From positions 49,009-113,008 of the forward strand of contig NZ_JBLBVL010000011.1 of the NCBI RefSeq assembly GCF_047250365.1: DNA of 64,000 nucleotides, given 5' to 3'. Below the pieces are notes generated by a model. It saw only the letters and a program-made list of their open reading frames with translations. It made no database searches and had not been told where the DNA came from. The DNA comes from Thaumasiovibrio sp047250365. Its GTDB lineage: Bacteria; Pseudomonadota; Gammaproteobacteria; Enterobacterales; Vibrionaceae. A program made the translations under genes and the position numbers. Numbering within the stretch: the stretch's first letter is position 1; every line of letters begins with the position of its first letter. Below are positions 1 to 8,641 of this stretch, one piece after another.

Positions 1-1
1 A

Positions 2-1201
2 AAACAGCCGCTTAGCATTCTCTATGTGGATATTGATAACTTTAAGAACATTAATGACTCCCTTGGTCATCATATTGGCGATCGAGTTCTCAAAGAGGTC
101 GCAACCCGCTTAGAAAAAATCATTCCAGCCAGTGCTGTGCTCGGTCATTTAGGCGGCGACGAATTTGGCATCATTGTGCGCTCTTCAGAACATGAGCAAG
201 CCGCACAACAGTTATCACGCGAAGTCATTAATCTCATTAACTCTCCTTTTGACCTACTCCATTTCAGCAAACACCTTGCTTGCTCTATTGGCATAGTGCA
301 GTACCCCGTTCACGGTAAAGATGCTCGCGCCCTGATGCAAAATGCAGACACCGCCATGTACGAAGCAAAACAACGGGGCCGTAACCGCTATGTCTGTTTT
401 GATATGCAAATGAGCCGAGAAGCACGAATTCGGCTGTGGCTAGAAATAGAACTACAAAAAGCCATTAAGAATCGTGCTCTTGAAGTATGGTATCAACCTA
501 AGGTTGATACCCGTAGCCTCACTATCTGTGGTGCAGAAGCCCTTGTACGTTGGAAGCACCCGGTGGAGGGGTATATCAGCCCAGGGCAGTTTATTCCGGT
601 AGCAGAGCGCTCAGGTTTGATTGAACAATTAGGTTTACTTGTCATGCGTGATGTTTTCAGCGCAGTTAAAAACTGGCGCCGCAATAATATCCTCCCGGGT
701 CGAATTGCCATAAACCTCTCCCCTCAGCAGTTCAGCAACCCAAACCTGCTGCGTGATGTAGAGCGCTTACTCAAACAAGAAAAAATCAATCCCAATGATA
801 TTACCTTTGAGCTCACTGAAAGTGCCGTCATGAGCGACAGTGAACATGCCATTCAAATGTTACAAGCTATCAAAAAGTTTGGTATTGCCTTATCTATTGA
901 TGACTTTGGCACTGGCTACTCGTCGTTAGCTTACCTGACACGTTTCCCTTTAGATGAACTGAAAATTGATCGGGCGTTTATCCATGATTTAGATACCTAT
1001 CCAAAGCAAGCAACGCTAATCGAAAGCATTATCCACCTAGGTAAATCGATGGATATGCAGATTGTCGCTGAAGGGGTTGAAACACAAGAACAGGCTGCGC
1101 TATTAGCTAATCTCCAGTGTCACGCCATTCAAGGCTTCTACTTTTACAAACCAATGCCCGCTTCTGAGTTTGAAACGCTGCTGCTAAATCAGCATGGCTA
1201 A
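2..1201 (+). CDS. GGDEF-EAL domain protein, 5'-truncated by the window edge
   Basis: This is the C-terminal part of a c-di-GMP turnover protein; the reading frame is open to the left edge, so the N-terminus lies outside the window. A GGDEF domain begins at once (LYVDIDNFKNINDSLGH) and carries an intact GGDEF active-site loop about 45 residues in, followed by the usual NADTAMYEAK helix. An EAL domain follows from about residue 155: EAL in GAEALVRW, the NLS metal-binding Asn, ELTES, DDFGTGYSS, KIDRAF and EGVE are all present, so phosphodiesterase activity is plausible. Both domains look catalytically competent, and which activity dominates cannot be told from sequence. The GTG at 26 sits inside the GGDEF fold and is not the real start. 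Sensor domains, if any, are upstream and unseen. Confidence 0.9.
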   Translation, partial: KQPLSILYVDIDNFKNINDSLGHHIGDRVLKEVATRLEKIIPASAVLGHLGGDEFGIIVRSSEHEQAAQQLSREVINLINSPFDLLHFSKHLACSIGIVQYPVHGKDARALMQNADTAMYEAKQRGRNRYVCFDMQMSREARIRLWLEIELQKAIKNRALEVWYQPKVDTRSLTICGAEALVRWKHPVEGYISPGQFIPVAERSGLIEQLGLLVMRDVFSAVKNWRRNNILPGRIAINLSPQQFSNPNLLRDVERLLKQEKINPNDITFELTESAVMSDSEHAIQMLQAIKKFGIALSIDDFGTGYSSLAYLTRFPLDELKIDRAFIHDLDTYPKQATLIESIIHLGKSMDMQIVAEGVETQEQAALLANLQCHAIQGFYFYKPMPASEFETLLLNQHG

Positions 1202-1277
1202 CCACATTGAGGGTAAAAAAAGTGCGCGACTCCCCTCTCACACTATGATGACAAAATAGGGTCTAATTGACAAAAAA

Positions 1278-1291
1278 CTGTTATAAATCAA
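1278..1291 (+). promoter_or_regulatory. FNR-like box upstream of ubiU
   Basis: CTGTTATAAATCAA matches the FNR consensus TTGAT-N4-ATCAA at 8 of 10 positions, with one perfect half-site, about 60 bp before the ubiU start. E. coli ubiUV is reported to be activated by Fnr, which makes a site here reasonable. I could not place a convincing -10 at the right distance, so this is tentative. Confidence 0.35.
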
Positions 1292-1351
1292 TCTTTACTC
1301 ATAAAAGGTAATTTACCATCCGGTAACAATGCAGTAACAGGATGTTGATAA

Positions 1352-2347
1352 ATGGAACTACTCTGCCCAGCCGGTAATCTACCCGCATTGAAAACAGCCG
1401 TCGATAACGGTGCCGATGCGGTATATATCGGTTTTAAAGATAATACGAATGCCCGCCATTTTGCTGGACTCAACTTTTCAGGTCGTAAACTGGAAAAAGC
1501 CGTGCAATACATTCGCGATCATCAGCGTAAACTGCATGTGGCTTTAAACACGTTTGCTCATCCAGATGGTTTTAGCCGTTGGACGGCTGCAGTAGATAAT
1601 GCTGTCGCGATGGGAGTCGATGCGCTTATCGTCGCTGACATTGGCTTACTGGGTTATGCCGCTGAACGCTATCCCGATCTTGAGTTGCACCTATCTGTGC
1701 AAGCATCCGCCACAAATAGTGCTGCTATCGATTATTACCACACCCAGTTCAATGTTAAGCGCGTTGTTCTGCCTCGGGTCTTATCTATCCATCAGGTGAA
1801 ACAACTCGCACGAACAACAGACGTTGAACTAGAGGTATTTGCTTTTGGAAGTCTATGTATTATGGCGGAAGGACGTTGCTATCTCTCCTCCTACTTGACG
1901 GGAGAGTCCCCTAACACAGTAGGCGCTTGTTCACCGGCCAAATATGTTCGCTGGAAAGAGACGGATAACGGCATGGAAACTCGCCTTAATAATATCTTGA
2001 TTGATCGTTATCAACATGGCGAAACTGCTGGCTACCCCACGCTATGCAAAGGGCGTTTTCAAACAGGCGATAAGTGTTACCACGCGCTGGAGGAGCCGAC
2101 TAGTTTAAATACCTTGTCTATCCTGCCAGAGTTATTCGCCGCTAATATTGCATCAGTAAAAATTGAGGGGCGTCAGCGCAGTCCTGCCTACGTTGAACAA
2201 GTTACCCGCACTTGGCGTGCCGCGATCGACAGTTATCAGCGCGACCCAACCCAATATACGGTTGATCCCGCTTGGAATCAGGCATTAGACAAAATTTCAG
2301 AAGGTAGTCAAACCACACTCGGTGCTTACCATCGTCATTGGCAATAG
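1352..2347 (+). CDS. ubiU: UbiU, O2-independent ubiquinone hydroxylation protein (U32 family)
   Basis: UbiU forms a heterodimer with UbiV and is needed for the oxygen-independent hydroxylations of ubiquinone biosynthesis; each subunit holds a 4Fe-4S cluster. The 331-residue length matches the E. coli protein. Cysteines fall at residues 169, 176, 193 and 232, the same positions as the four cluster ligands known in E. coli UbiU, which is strong evidence for function and for the chosen ATG. The U32 signature region (EVFAFGSLCIMAEGRC) surrounds the first two ligands. Its TAG stop overlaps the Shine-Dalgarno of ubiV, so the two are co-transcribed and probably translationally coupled. The accessory gene ubiT, often beside ubiU in relatives, is not in this window. 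Confidence 0.95.
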   Translation: MELLCPAGNLPALKTAVDNGADAVYIGFKDNTNARHFAGLNFSGRKLEKAVQYIRDHQRKLHVALNTFAHPDGFSRWTAAVDNAVAMGVDALIVADIGLLGYAAERYPDLELHLSVQASATNSAAIDYYHTQFNVKRVVLPRVLSIHQVKQLARTTDVELEVFAFGSLCIMAEGRCYLSSYLTGESPNTVGACSPAKYVRWKETDNGMETRLNNILIDRYQHGETAGYPTLCKGRFQTGDKCYHALEEPTSLNTLSILPELFAANIASVKIEGRQRSPAYVEQVTRTWRAAIDSYQRDPTQYTVDPAWNQALDKISEGSQTTLGAYHRHWQ

Positions 2348-2355
2348 GAGAGAGC

Positions 2356-3219
2356 ATGCAATACGCGCTTGGGCCAATCCTCTACTTTTGGCCACAAATT
2401 AATATTGAAACTTTTTATCAACAAGCGGCTGCCAGTCAGGCAGATATCATCTATTTAGGCGAGACCGTTTGCTCAAAACGTCGCGAGGTAAAACCACAAG
2501 ACTGGCTAAACATCGCTCGTATGCTCGCTGATAACGGCAAACAAGTTGTGCTATCGACCATGGCCCTGCTTGAAGCTCAGAGTGAAATAAAAGTACTTAA
2601 ACGGTATATCGATAATGGCGAGTTTGCGATTGAAGCAAACGATATTAGCGGAATAGGCCTTGCCGCTCAGGCACGTATTCCCTTCATTGTCGGTCCGGCA
2701 ATCAACACCTATAACGCCTTAACCCTCAAAATCTTTGCGAAACAGGGGATGATCCGCTGGTGTATGCCTGTCGAACTATCCCGTGAGTGGCTCGTCAATA
2801 TCCTTAATCAGTGTGACGAGTTAGGCATTCGTGATCAATTCAAGACAGAAGTCTTTGGCTATGGTTACTTACCGCTCGCTTACTCTGCACGTTGCTTTAC
2901 TGCTCGAGCCGAAAATCGCAGCAAAGATGATTGCCAAACTTGCTGTATTCATCACCCTAACGGCATCCCTGTCAGCAGTCAGGAAGGTGAGGCTGTATTT
3001 ACCCTGAATGGGATTCAAACCCAATCAGGCTATTGTTACAACCTTCAAAATGATCTTCCAACCATGCAGGGGTTAGTCGATGTCGTGCGTCTCTCACCTT
3101 TAGGCCTAGATACACTGGATACGCTCGCTGAATTCAAGGCAGGACAATCCACCACACTGCAACAAGTGGATTGCAACGGCTACTGGCACCGACTCGCGGG
3201 TATTGTTCAGCGCCCATAA
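2356..3219 (+). CDS. ubiV: UbiV, O2-independent ubiquinone hydroxylation protein (U32 family)
   Basis: Partner of UbiU in anaerobic ubiquinone synthesis. I start at the ATG preceded by AGGAGA (2346-2351), rather than at an in-frame TTG 18 bp upstream; the protein is then 287 residues and the cysteines fall at 39, 180, 193 and 197, the positions of the 4Fe-4S ligands in E. coli UbiV. An extra Cys at 196 gives CQTCC. The U32 fold lacks protease residues in this branch, and older labels such as 'collagenase-like peptidase' are misleading. The start lies 8 bp after the ubiU stop. A perfect 12-bp hairpin follows the stop codon and separates the operon from the convergent pilU. Confidence 0.95.
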   Translation: MQYALGPILYFWPQINIETFYQQAAASQADIIYLGETVCSKRREVKPQDWLNIARMLADNGKQVVLSTMALLEAQSEIKVLKRYIDNGEFAIEANDISGIGLAAQARIPFIVGPAINTYNALTLKIFAKQGMIRWCMPVELSREWLVNILNQCDELGIRDQFKTEVFGYGYLPLAYSARCFTARAENRSKDDCQTCCIHHPNGIPVSSQEGEAVFTLNGIQTQSGYCYNLQNDLPTMQGLVDVVRLSPLGLDTLDTLAEFKAGQSTTLQQVDCNGYWHRLAGIVQRP

Positions 3220-3224
3220 ACACC

Positions 3225-3253
3225 ACTGCCCCTTAGGTAGGCTAAGGGGCAGT
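3225..3253. terminator. Shared hairpin terminator between ubiV and pilU
   Basis: A perfect 12-bp inverted repeat (ACTGCCCCTTAG, then its complement) with a 5-nt loop lies in the 58-bp gap between the convergent ubiV and pilU stops. T-runs on both sides are weak, so it may work as a bidirectional terminator or mainly as a 3'-end stabiliser. Confidence 0.6.
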
Positions 3254-3277
3254 AACGGTTTCAGTTGTTAACGTCGA

Positions 3278-4399
3278 TTAATCCATCTCTATTCTTACCC
3301 CACTTAAACTCCCCATCATAGGTTGTTCAAGCGGCTGGTCATCACTGCTTCCCAGCTTAATCATCAGGCGTAAATCGTTTTCTGAATCAGCATGATGCAA
3401 TGCTTCAAGCTCGGCGATCTTACCATCCCTTACTAGCGCATAAAGTGCTTGATCAAAGGTGCGCATTCCTTGTTCTTTGCCGCGGCGCATCACTTCTTTC
3501 AACTCATGCAGTTCTCCGCGACGAATAAGATCAGAGACTCGCGGGGTATTGATTAATAACTCAAATGCGCCATGCCGCCCACTGCCACGCATATCGGGTA
3601 CCAATTGCTGGGCCAAGACACATTTGAGGTTTAACGACAGATCAAATAAGAACTGCTCCCGCCGCTCTTTCGGCACCAAATGTAAAATCCGCTCTAGGGC
3701 TTGGTTGGCATTATTGGCGTGCAATGTGGCCATACATAGATGCCCTGTTTCAGCAAACATCATGGCGTATTCCATGGTTTCACGGGTACGAATCTCACCA
3801 ATCAAGATCATGTCAGGCGCCTGACGTAACGAGTTCTTCAATGCGATCTCATAACTGTCAGTATCTAATCCCACCTCACGCTGGGTGATAATGCATTTAT
3901 TGTGCTGATGAACAAATTCAATTGGGTCTTCAATGGTAAGGATATGTCCACTCGAGTTACCATTACGATAACCTGTCATGGCGGCCATCGAGGTCGATTT
4001 CCCCGAGCCCGTTGCACCCACAACTAAAATCAATCCACGTTTCGCCATCACCATATGCTGCATTTCTAATGGTAACGTTAACTCGGCAAACGTTGGAATA
4101 TTGGTTTCAATGCGCCGAATAACCATCCCCGGCATATCTCGCTGCCAAAAAGCACTAACCCGGAAACGGCCAAAGTCACGGACAATGGCAAAGTTCGCTT
4201 CTTTGGTCGAGAAAAACTCTTCGCGGCGAGCATCGTTCATCACGCTATTAAACAGAATATTTACCGCAGCGAGCGACAGCGCCTCACCGTAAGGGGTCAG
4301 CTTGCCATTAATCTTCAACAAGCACGGCGCATCAACAGTAATATAGAGATCAGAGGCCTTTACCGTCACCATCTGCATCAACACATCATGTAATTTCAT
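3278..4399 (-). CDS. pilU: PilU, PilT-dependent type IV pilus retraction ATPase
   Basis: Hexameric ATPase that assists PilT in depolymerising type IV pili at the inner-membrane base. It is 373 residues, with an N-terminal PAS-like region (1-100), Walker A GATGSGKST near residue 130, an Asp-box region ILTIEDPIEF, Walker B (MILIGEIR) and the His-box AETGHLCMATLHA. The extended C-terminus beyond residue 340 and the diverged Asp/His boxes fit PilU rather than a second PilT. It starts 6 bp after the pilT stop, so the pair is one operon. Pilus structural genes are not in the window; in related bacteria pilTU is likewise separate from them. Confidence 0.93.
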   Translation of the reverse strand: MKLHDVLMQMVTVKASDLYITVDAPCLLKINGKLTPYGEALSLAAVNILFNSVMNDARREEFFSTKEANFAIVRDFGRFRVSAFWQRDMPGMVIRRIETNIPTFAELTLPLEMQHMVMAKRGLILVVGATGSGKSTSMAAMTGYRNGNSSGHILTIEDPIEFVHQHNKCIITQREVGLDTDSYEIALKNSLRQAPDMILIGEIRTRETMEYAMMFAETGHLCMATLHANNANQALERILHLVPKERREQFLFDLSLNLKCVLAQQLVPDMRGSGRHGAFELLINTPRVSDLIRRGELHELKEVMRRGKEQGMRTFDQALYALVRDGKIAELEALHHADSENDLRLMIKLGSSDDQPLEQPMMGSLSGVRIEMD

Positions 4400-4405
4400 C
4401 TGTAA

Positions 4406-5452
4406 TCACCTTGATCCCAGTTGGATAGTTGACCCGCTGGCTTTACGCCTGGCCTCTTCAGCTTCAACCATTCCTTGCGCCACCAGCAATCTGGCCGCTT
4501 GCTCCATGGTCTGCATCCCCTGACTCGATCCCGTCTGAATCATAGAGAACATCTGTGCCACTTTATCTTCTCGGATCAAATTTCGGATTGCTGGTGTCGC
4601 TAACATAATCTCATGCGCAGCAACACGCCCTCCCGACGTACACTTCATCAAGGTTTGTGAGATAACGGCACGCAGTGACTCCGAGAGCATAGAACGAACC
4701 ATCGACTTATCATTACCCGGAAAAACATCAATAATACGGTCGATGGTTTTTGCCGCGCTACTGGTGTGCAACGTACCAAAAACCAAATGGCCCGTTTCTG
4801 CGGCAGTCAAAGCCAAACTGATCGTCTCTTGGTCACGTAACTCTCCCACCAAGATGACATCGGGGTCTTCACGCAATGCTGAGCGCAGCGCTGCGTTAAA
4901 GCTGTGGGTATCGCGGTGAACTTCACGTTGGTTAATCAAGCACTTCTGACTTGGATGAATAAATTCAATTGGGTCTTCGATAGTGAGAATGTGGCGATTA
5001 AAGTGCTGATTAATATAGTTGACCATCGCCGCCAATGTGGTGGATTTACCCGACCCTGTAGGGCCAGTCACTAGTACTAATCCAGACGACAGCTCACTGA
5101 TATTCCTAAATATATCAGGCGCATTGATTGACTCGAGTGTTGGGACGTCATTAGGAATGGTTCGAAAGACCGCCGCCCCCCCTCGCGCTTGGTGAAACGC
5201 ATTCACCCTAAATCGACCAACGCTAGGCACTGCAAATGAAAAATCGCACTCTAACTTTTCTTCGAATTCTTTGCGTTGTGCATCATTCATAATGTCAAAG
5301 ACCAATTTATGAACTTCTGCATGGGTTAATTCTGGTAGACTTAACTTTCTAACGTCGCCATCAACACGAATCATCGGCGGAACGCCAGCTGAGAGGTGCA
5401 GATCTGAGGCGTGGTGTTTTACACTAAAGTCCAATAATTCGGTGATATCCAT
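4406..5452 (-). CDS. pilT: PilT, type IV pilus twitching motility ATPase
   Basis: Main retraction motor of type IV pili, a cytoplasmic hexameric ATPase. The 348-residue length is normal for the family. Visible motifs are Walker A GPTGSGKST (about residue 129), the Asp box LTIEDPIEF, Walker B DVILVGELRD and the PilT His box ETGHLVFGTLHTSSAAKTIDRI. The C-terminal AIRNLIRE segment, essential for retraction in studied PilT proteins, is intact. It is first in the pilT-pilU operon. The ATG lies only 25 bp from the divergent yggS start, so the promoters of the two must overlap. Confidence 0.96.
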   Translation of the reverse strand: MDITELLDFSVKHHASDLHLSAGVPPMIRVDGDVRKLSLPELTHAEVHKLVFDIMNDAQRKEFEEKLECDFSFAVPSVGRFRVNAFHQARGGAAVFRTIPNDVPTLESINAPDIFRNISELSSGLVLVTGPTGSGKSTTLAAMVNYINQHFNRHILTIEDPIEFIHPSQKCLINQREVHRDTHSFNAALRSALREDPDVILVGELRDQETISLALTAAETGHLVFGTLHTSSAAKTIDRIIDVFPGNDKSMVRSMLSESLRAVISQTLMKCTSGGRVAAHEIMLATPAIRNLIREDKVAQMFSMIQTGSSQGMQTMEQAARLLVAQGMVEAEEARRKASGSTIQLGSR

Positions 5453-5477
5453 TCACTTTTCCTGCAGAATAAATTTT

Positions 5478-6185
5478 ATGGTTAGTATCAAACAAAATAT
5501 TGCGCAGATCACCCAACAGATACAACAAACGTCCCAAAAATGCGGCAGAGCCCCCGATTCAGTGCAACTGCTCGCAGTCAGTAAAACCAAACCAATTAGC
5601 GCCATTCAAGAAGCCATTGAAGCTGGACAGCGTGCATTTGGCGAAAACTATGTCCAGGAAGGCGTAGAAAAAATACAATATTTTTCTTCCACACCGTACG
5701 CGAATGAATTGAATTGGCACTTTATCGGCCCCATTCAATCAAATAAGACCAAACTGATTGCAGAGCACTTCGGCTGGGTTCATTCTGTTGATAGGGAAAA
5801 AGTCGCACGACGACTCAATGAGCAACGTCCCACTAATCTGCCGGCATTAAATGTACTGTTGCAGGTCAATACTAGCGGTGAAGCCAGCAAGGCAGGTACT
5901 GACGTTAGCAGCGTTGTCGAACTCGCCGTGCAAATCGCCACGATGCCTAATTTGGTTTTACGCGGGTTGATGTCGATCCCGGAACGCGCCGAGGACTATG
6001 ATAGCCAATTGAGAGCATTTAACAGCTTGGCAGAAGCGTTCGCGCAATTAAAGCCCCATCACCCTCACCTAGACACCCTATCAATGGGCATGAGTGGAGA
6101 TATTGACGCCGCGATTGCAGCAGGGAGTACCATGGTACGCATTGGCACTGCCATTTTTGGCGCACGCGATTATGGCGCTAAATAA
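5478..6185 (+). CDS. yggS: YggS/PROSC family PLP homeostasis protein
   Basis: A pyridoxal-phosphate-binding protein of the alanine-racemase N-terminal fold that buffers PLP and affects amino-acid homeostasis, without a known catalytic reaction. From the ATG at 5478 it is 235 residues, and Lys36 in AVSKTKP is at the position of the PLP-binding lysine of E. coli YggS. An upstream in-frame ATG at 5442 would overlap the divergent pilT and add a non-homologous leader, so I reject it. C-terminal motifs LSMGMSGDIDAAIAAGSTMVR and RIGTAIFG bind the phosphate in this family. It heads the forward run yggS-proC-yggT-yggU, a common gamma-proteobacterial order. Confidence 0.95.
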   Translation: MVSIKQNIAQITQQIQQTSQKCGRAPDSVQLLAVSKTKPISAIQEAIEAGQRAFGENYVQEGVEKIQYFSSTPYANELNWHFIGPIQSNKTKLIAEHFGWVHSVDREKVARRLNEQRPTNLPALNVLLQVNTSGEASKAGTDVSSVVELAVQIATMPNLVLRGLMSIPERAEDYDSQLRAFNSLAEAFAQLKPHHPHLDTLSMGMSGDIDAAIAAGSTMVRIGTAIFGARDYGAK

Positions 6186-6288
6186 TAAGTGATCTCGTGC
6201 CTTTAAACTTAGCAAACATACGACTCTGAAAACGGAGTTATGCATATTATTAACGTCAGTTGCAACCGAGAAAATAGGTAACTTAACC

Positions 6289-7107
6289 ATGGAACACAAA
6301 CGTATAGCATTTATTGGCGCAGGAAATATGGCAAGCGCAATTATTGCAGGGCTATGCAATAGTGGTTATCCGGCTTCACAGATCACCGCTACCGCACCAA
6401 GCCTCACCCGGCGCCAGCCATTAGAAGACAAATTTGGCATTCAGACCACAGATAACAATTTGCAAGCGGCGAATGATGCCGACGTGGTGGTCCTCGCGGT
6501 TAAGCCACAACTAATGGAAGCCGTTTGCCAACCGCTACAAATTCTCGATTTTTCATCAAAACTGGTGATAACCATCGCGGCAGGCATTAGCGCCGCGCGT
6601 TACAATCAGTTCCTTGGACAAGCGGTCAAGCTAGTTCGAGTCATGCCCAATACACCGTCGCTATTAGGCAAAGGAATGAGCGGTTTGTATGCAGAAAGCT
6701 CTATTCCTACTCAAGACCAACAGTTTGCCGATATGTTAATGCGTGCCGTCGGAGAAGTATGCTGGGTTGAACAGGAGAGCAAAATAAATCAGGTTATCGC
6801 AGCCGCTGGCAGCGCCCCAGCTTACTTCTTCTTGTTTATGGAAGCGATGCAACAAGAAGCGATTCGCCAAGGTATGGATGCGGACACAGCGCGACTTTTA
6901 GTACAACAATCTGCGATTGGTGCAGCCGAAATGGTTAAAGCCAACCCAGAATTAACGCTATCGATGCTGCGTGAACAAGTCACCTCAAAAGGGGGCACGA
7001 CCGCTGAAGCGATACGCACATTTAACGAACATCATCTCTCGGACACCGTCGCCAAAGCAATGCAAGCTGCGGTTACTCGTGCACAAGAGATGGAAAAACT
7101 GTTTTGA
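6289..7107 (+). CDS. proC: Pyrroline-5-carboxylate reductase
   Basis: Catalyses the last step of proline synthesis, NAD(P)H-dependent reduction of 1-pyrroline-5-carboxylate, in the cytoplasm. The 272-residue protein has an N-terminal Rossmann fold with FIGAGNMASAI at residues 8-18 and the family signature near the C-terminus (AIGAAEMVK through TSKGGTTAEAI). The helical dimerisation domain starts near residue 165 with AAAGSAPAYFFLF. The gap of 103 bp after yggS may contain its own promoter. The proC-yggT junction is 40 bp, typical of an operon. No anomalies were seen. Confidence 0.97.
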   Translation: MEHKRIAFIGAGNMASAIIAGLCNSGYPASQITATAPSLTRRQPLEDKFGIQTTDNNLQAANDADVVVLAVKPQLMEAVCQPLQILDFSSKLVITIAAGISAARYNQFLGQAVKLVRVMPNTPSLLGKGMSGLYAESSIPTQDQQFADMLMRAVGEVCWVEQESKINQVIAAAGSAPAYFFLFMEAMQQEAIRQGMDADTARLLVQQSAIGAAEMVKANPELTLSMLREQVTSKGGTTAEAIRTFNEHHLSDTVAKAMQAAVTRAQEMEKLF

Positions 7108-7147
7108 GTTGACTCAAAACATCAGTATTAATAAACAAAGGTAAACT

Positions 7148-7705
7148 ATGAATTCAATCGCCTATCTGGTCTCTACGGTTTTTGACCTCTACATCATGGT
7201 GGTTCTACTGCGCATTTGGCTACAGTGGGCTCGCGCAGATTTCTATAATCCGTTCTCGCAATTTATTGTTAAAGCAACGCAACCCATTGTCGCGCCTTTA
7301 CGTCGTATCATTCCATCGCTCGGCTCGCTCGATATCGCGACCTTGTTATTCGCCTATGTCTTATGCTGCTTGAAGTTTGTCATCTTACAACTTGTGCTTT
7401 CTGGCGGCGCCATGGCAATTGGACCCGGCATGCTGTATCTCGGCCTACTCGCCCTGCTAAAAGCGGCGGGTGGACTTATCTTCTGGGTCTTGCTACTCAG
7501 AGCGATCCTGTCGTGGATCAGCCAAGGACGCAGCCCAATTGAGTATGTGATGCATCAATTAAGCGAGCCACTCACCGCTCCGATCCGCCGCTTCATCCCT
7601 GCCATGGGCGGTTTAGATTTGAGCGTACTGGTTCTATTCATTGGTCTGCAGTTTGCGAATTTCCTGTTGGGCGACTTGTTTGGACCTATCTGGTTCCAGT
7701 TGTGA
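7148..7705 (+). CDS. yggT: YggT family inner-membrane protein
   Basis: Integral membrane protein with two YggT repeats. Each repeat has a hydrophobic helix followed by an amphipathic motif: residues 1-90 with RIWLQWARADFYNPFSQF and TQPIVAPLRRIIPSLG, and residues 95-185 with LLRAILSWISQGRSPIE and SEPLTAPIRRFIPAMG. Four transmembrane segments are expected. In E. coli the family has been linked to osmotic-shock resistance and in Gram-positives and chloroplasts to division or cytochrome assembly, but the biochemical role is not settled. The stop overlaps the GTG start of yggU, indicating translational coupling. Confidence 0.9.
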   Translation: MNSIAYLVSTVFDLYIMVVLLRIWLQWARADFYNPFSQFIVKATQPIVAPLRRIIPSLGSLDIATLLFAYVLCCLKFVILQLVLSGGAMAIGPGMLYLGLLALLKAAGGLIFWVLLLRAILSWISQGRSPIEYVMHQLSEPLTAPIRRFIPAMGGLDLSVLVLFIGLQFANFLLGDLFGPIWFQL

Positions 7706-8004
7706 GTATGGCTTGGCGTGACAACGATGATTTGTTGCTGCGCCTCTATATCATCCAGCCGAAAGCAAGCCGTGACGCCATTGTCGGCCAACATGGTGAT
7801 GAATTGAAGGTGGCGATTACTGCGCCGCCCATCGACGGCAAAGCGAATGCTTACCTCTGTAAGTTTCTCGCCAAACAGTGTCGGGTCGCCAAAGGTGCAG
7901 TGATCATCGAAAAAGGGGAACTGGGTCGGCACAAACAGGTACGCATCCTTGCCCCAGCGCAGATCCCCAGTGTGATTAGCGCATACCTCGAAGAGTCGCT
8001 CTGA
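7702..8004 (+). CDS. yggU: YggU family protein (DUF167)
   Basis: Small soluble protein of the DUF167/UPF0235 family, about 100 residues, whose function is unknown. The hallmark is visible: a central GDELKVAITAPPIDGKANAY followed by a KGELGRHKQVRI strand-turn-strand. I use the GTG at 7702 overlapping the yggT stop; an ATG two codons later (7708) is also possible and would change the protein by two residues. It is the last gene before a hairpin at 8028-8055, so the proC-yggT-yggU unit probably ends here. Confidence 0.88.
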   Translation: MSMAWRDNDDLLLRLYIIQPKASRDAIVGQHGDELKVAITAPPIDGKANAYLCKFLAKQCRVAKGAVIIEKGELGRHKQVRILAPAQIPSVISAYLEESL

Positions 8005-8027
8005 TGGGTGTCAGCGGTCATAACTGC

Positions 8028-8055
8028 AATAAGACCAGAGGGAACTGGTCTTATT
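8028..8055 (+). terminator. Hairpin after yggU
   Basis: An 11-bp perfect inverted repeat (AATAAGACCAG and its complement) with a 6-nt loop, followed only by TATGATC. It lacks a proper T-run, so termination efficiency is uncertain. Confidence 0.5.
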
Positions 8056-8104
8056 TATGATCTTGGCGGTGAAAACCACCATTACAGCAAACAAGGAGAG
8101 CACC

Positions 8105-8539
8105 ATGAAAATATTACTGACGCTTTTTTTGAGCTTACTCTTGAGTCTGTCTGCGTCTGTTAGTGCTGAGCAGTCGGTGACCTTTGACCATATCGAAGTC
8201 CATTATTCTGCCATTCCAACCACCTTTCTCTCTCCTGACATTGCCAGCAACTACCGTATTCAGCGCAGCCGCTACTCTGCCCTGCTCAATATTGCCATTC
8301 TTGATAGAACACAAGACAATCAAGCCATGATCGCATCTGTTCACGGCAGTGCTGCCAACTTACTCGGCAATAAAAAGACCTTAAGTTTCCGCGAAATCCG
8401 CGAAGGCAGTGCCATCTACTATTTAGCGGAAGTGCCTCACACCCATGAAGAGCAGTATTTGTTTGAGATTCTGATCACCACCCAAGGCGGCGTTACCAAC
8501 ACGCTGCGTTTTCGTCAGACCTTCTATAGTGAAGAGTGA
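8105..8539 (+). CDS. DUF4426 family periplasmic protein
   Basis: A 144-residue exported protein. I start at the ATG with AAGGAGAG in front, rather than at an upstream ATG at 8057 that would bury the signal peptide. The signal peptide is clear: MKILL, a leucine-rich core, then SVSA before EQSVTF. The mature part is about 120 residues and rich in beta strand (YRIQRSRYSALLNIAILD, then a C-terminal LRFRQTF), consistent with the DUF4426 family found between yggU and rdgB in vibrios and relatives. No enzymatic motif is visible and the function is unknown. It is preceded by a hairpin and probably has its own promoter. Confidence 0.8.
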   Translation: MKILLTLFLSLLLSLSASVSAEQSVTFDHIEVHYSAIPTTFLSPDIASNYRIQRSRYSALLNIAILDRTQDNQAMIASVHGSAANLLGNKKTLSFREIREGSAIYYLAEVPHTHEEQYLFEILITTQGGVTNTLRFRQTFYSEE

Positions 8540-8641
8540 CGGCATACTCTTGCCTTTTTACATTTAGTCCGCACTGACTTCCCCTAACAAGATAGTGCGG
8601 CTACACTACGCGTTTTGCTCATCACGAAATAGGTAGTCTTT

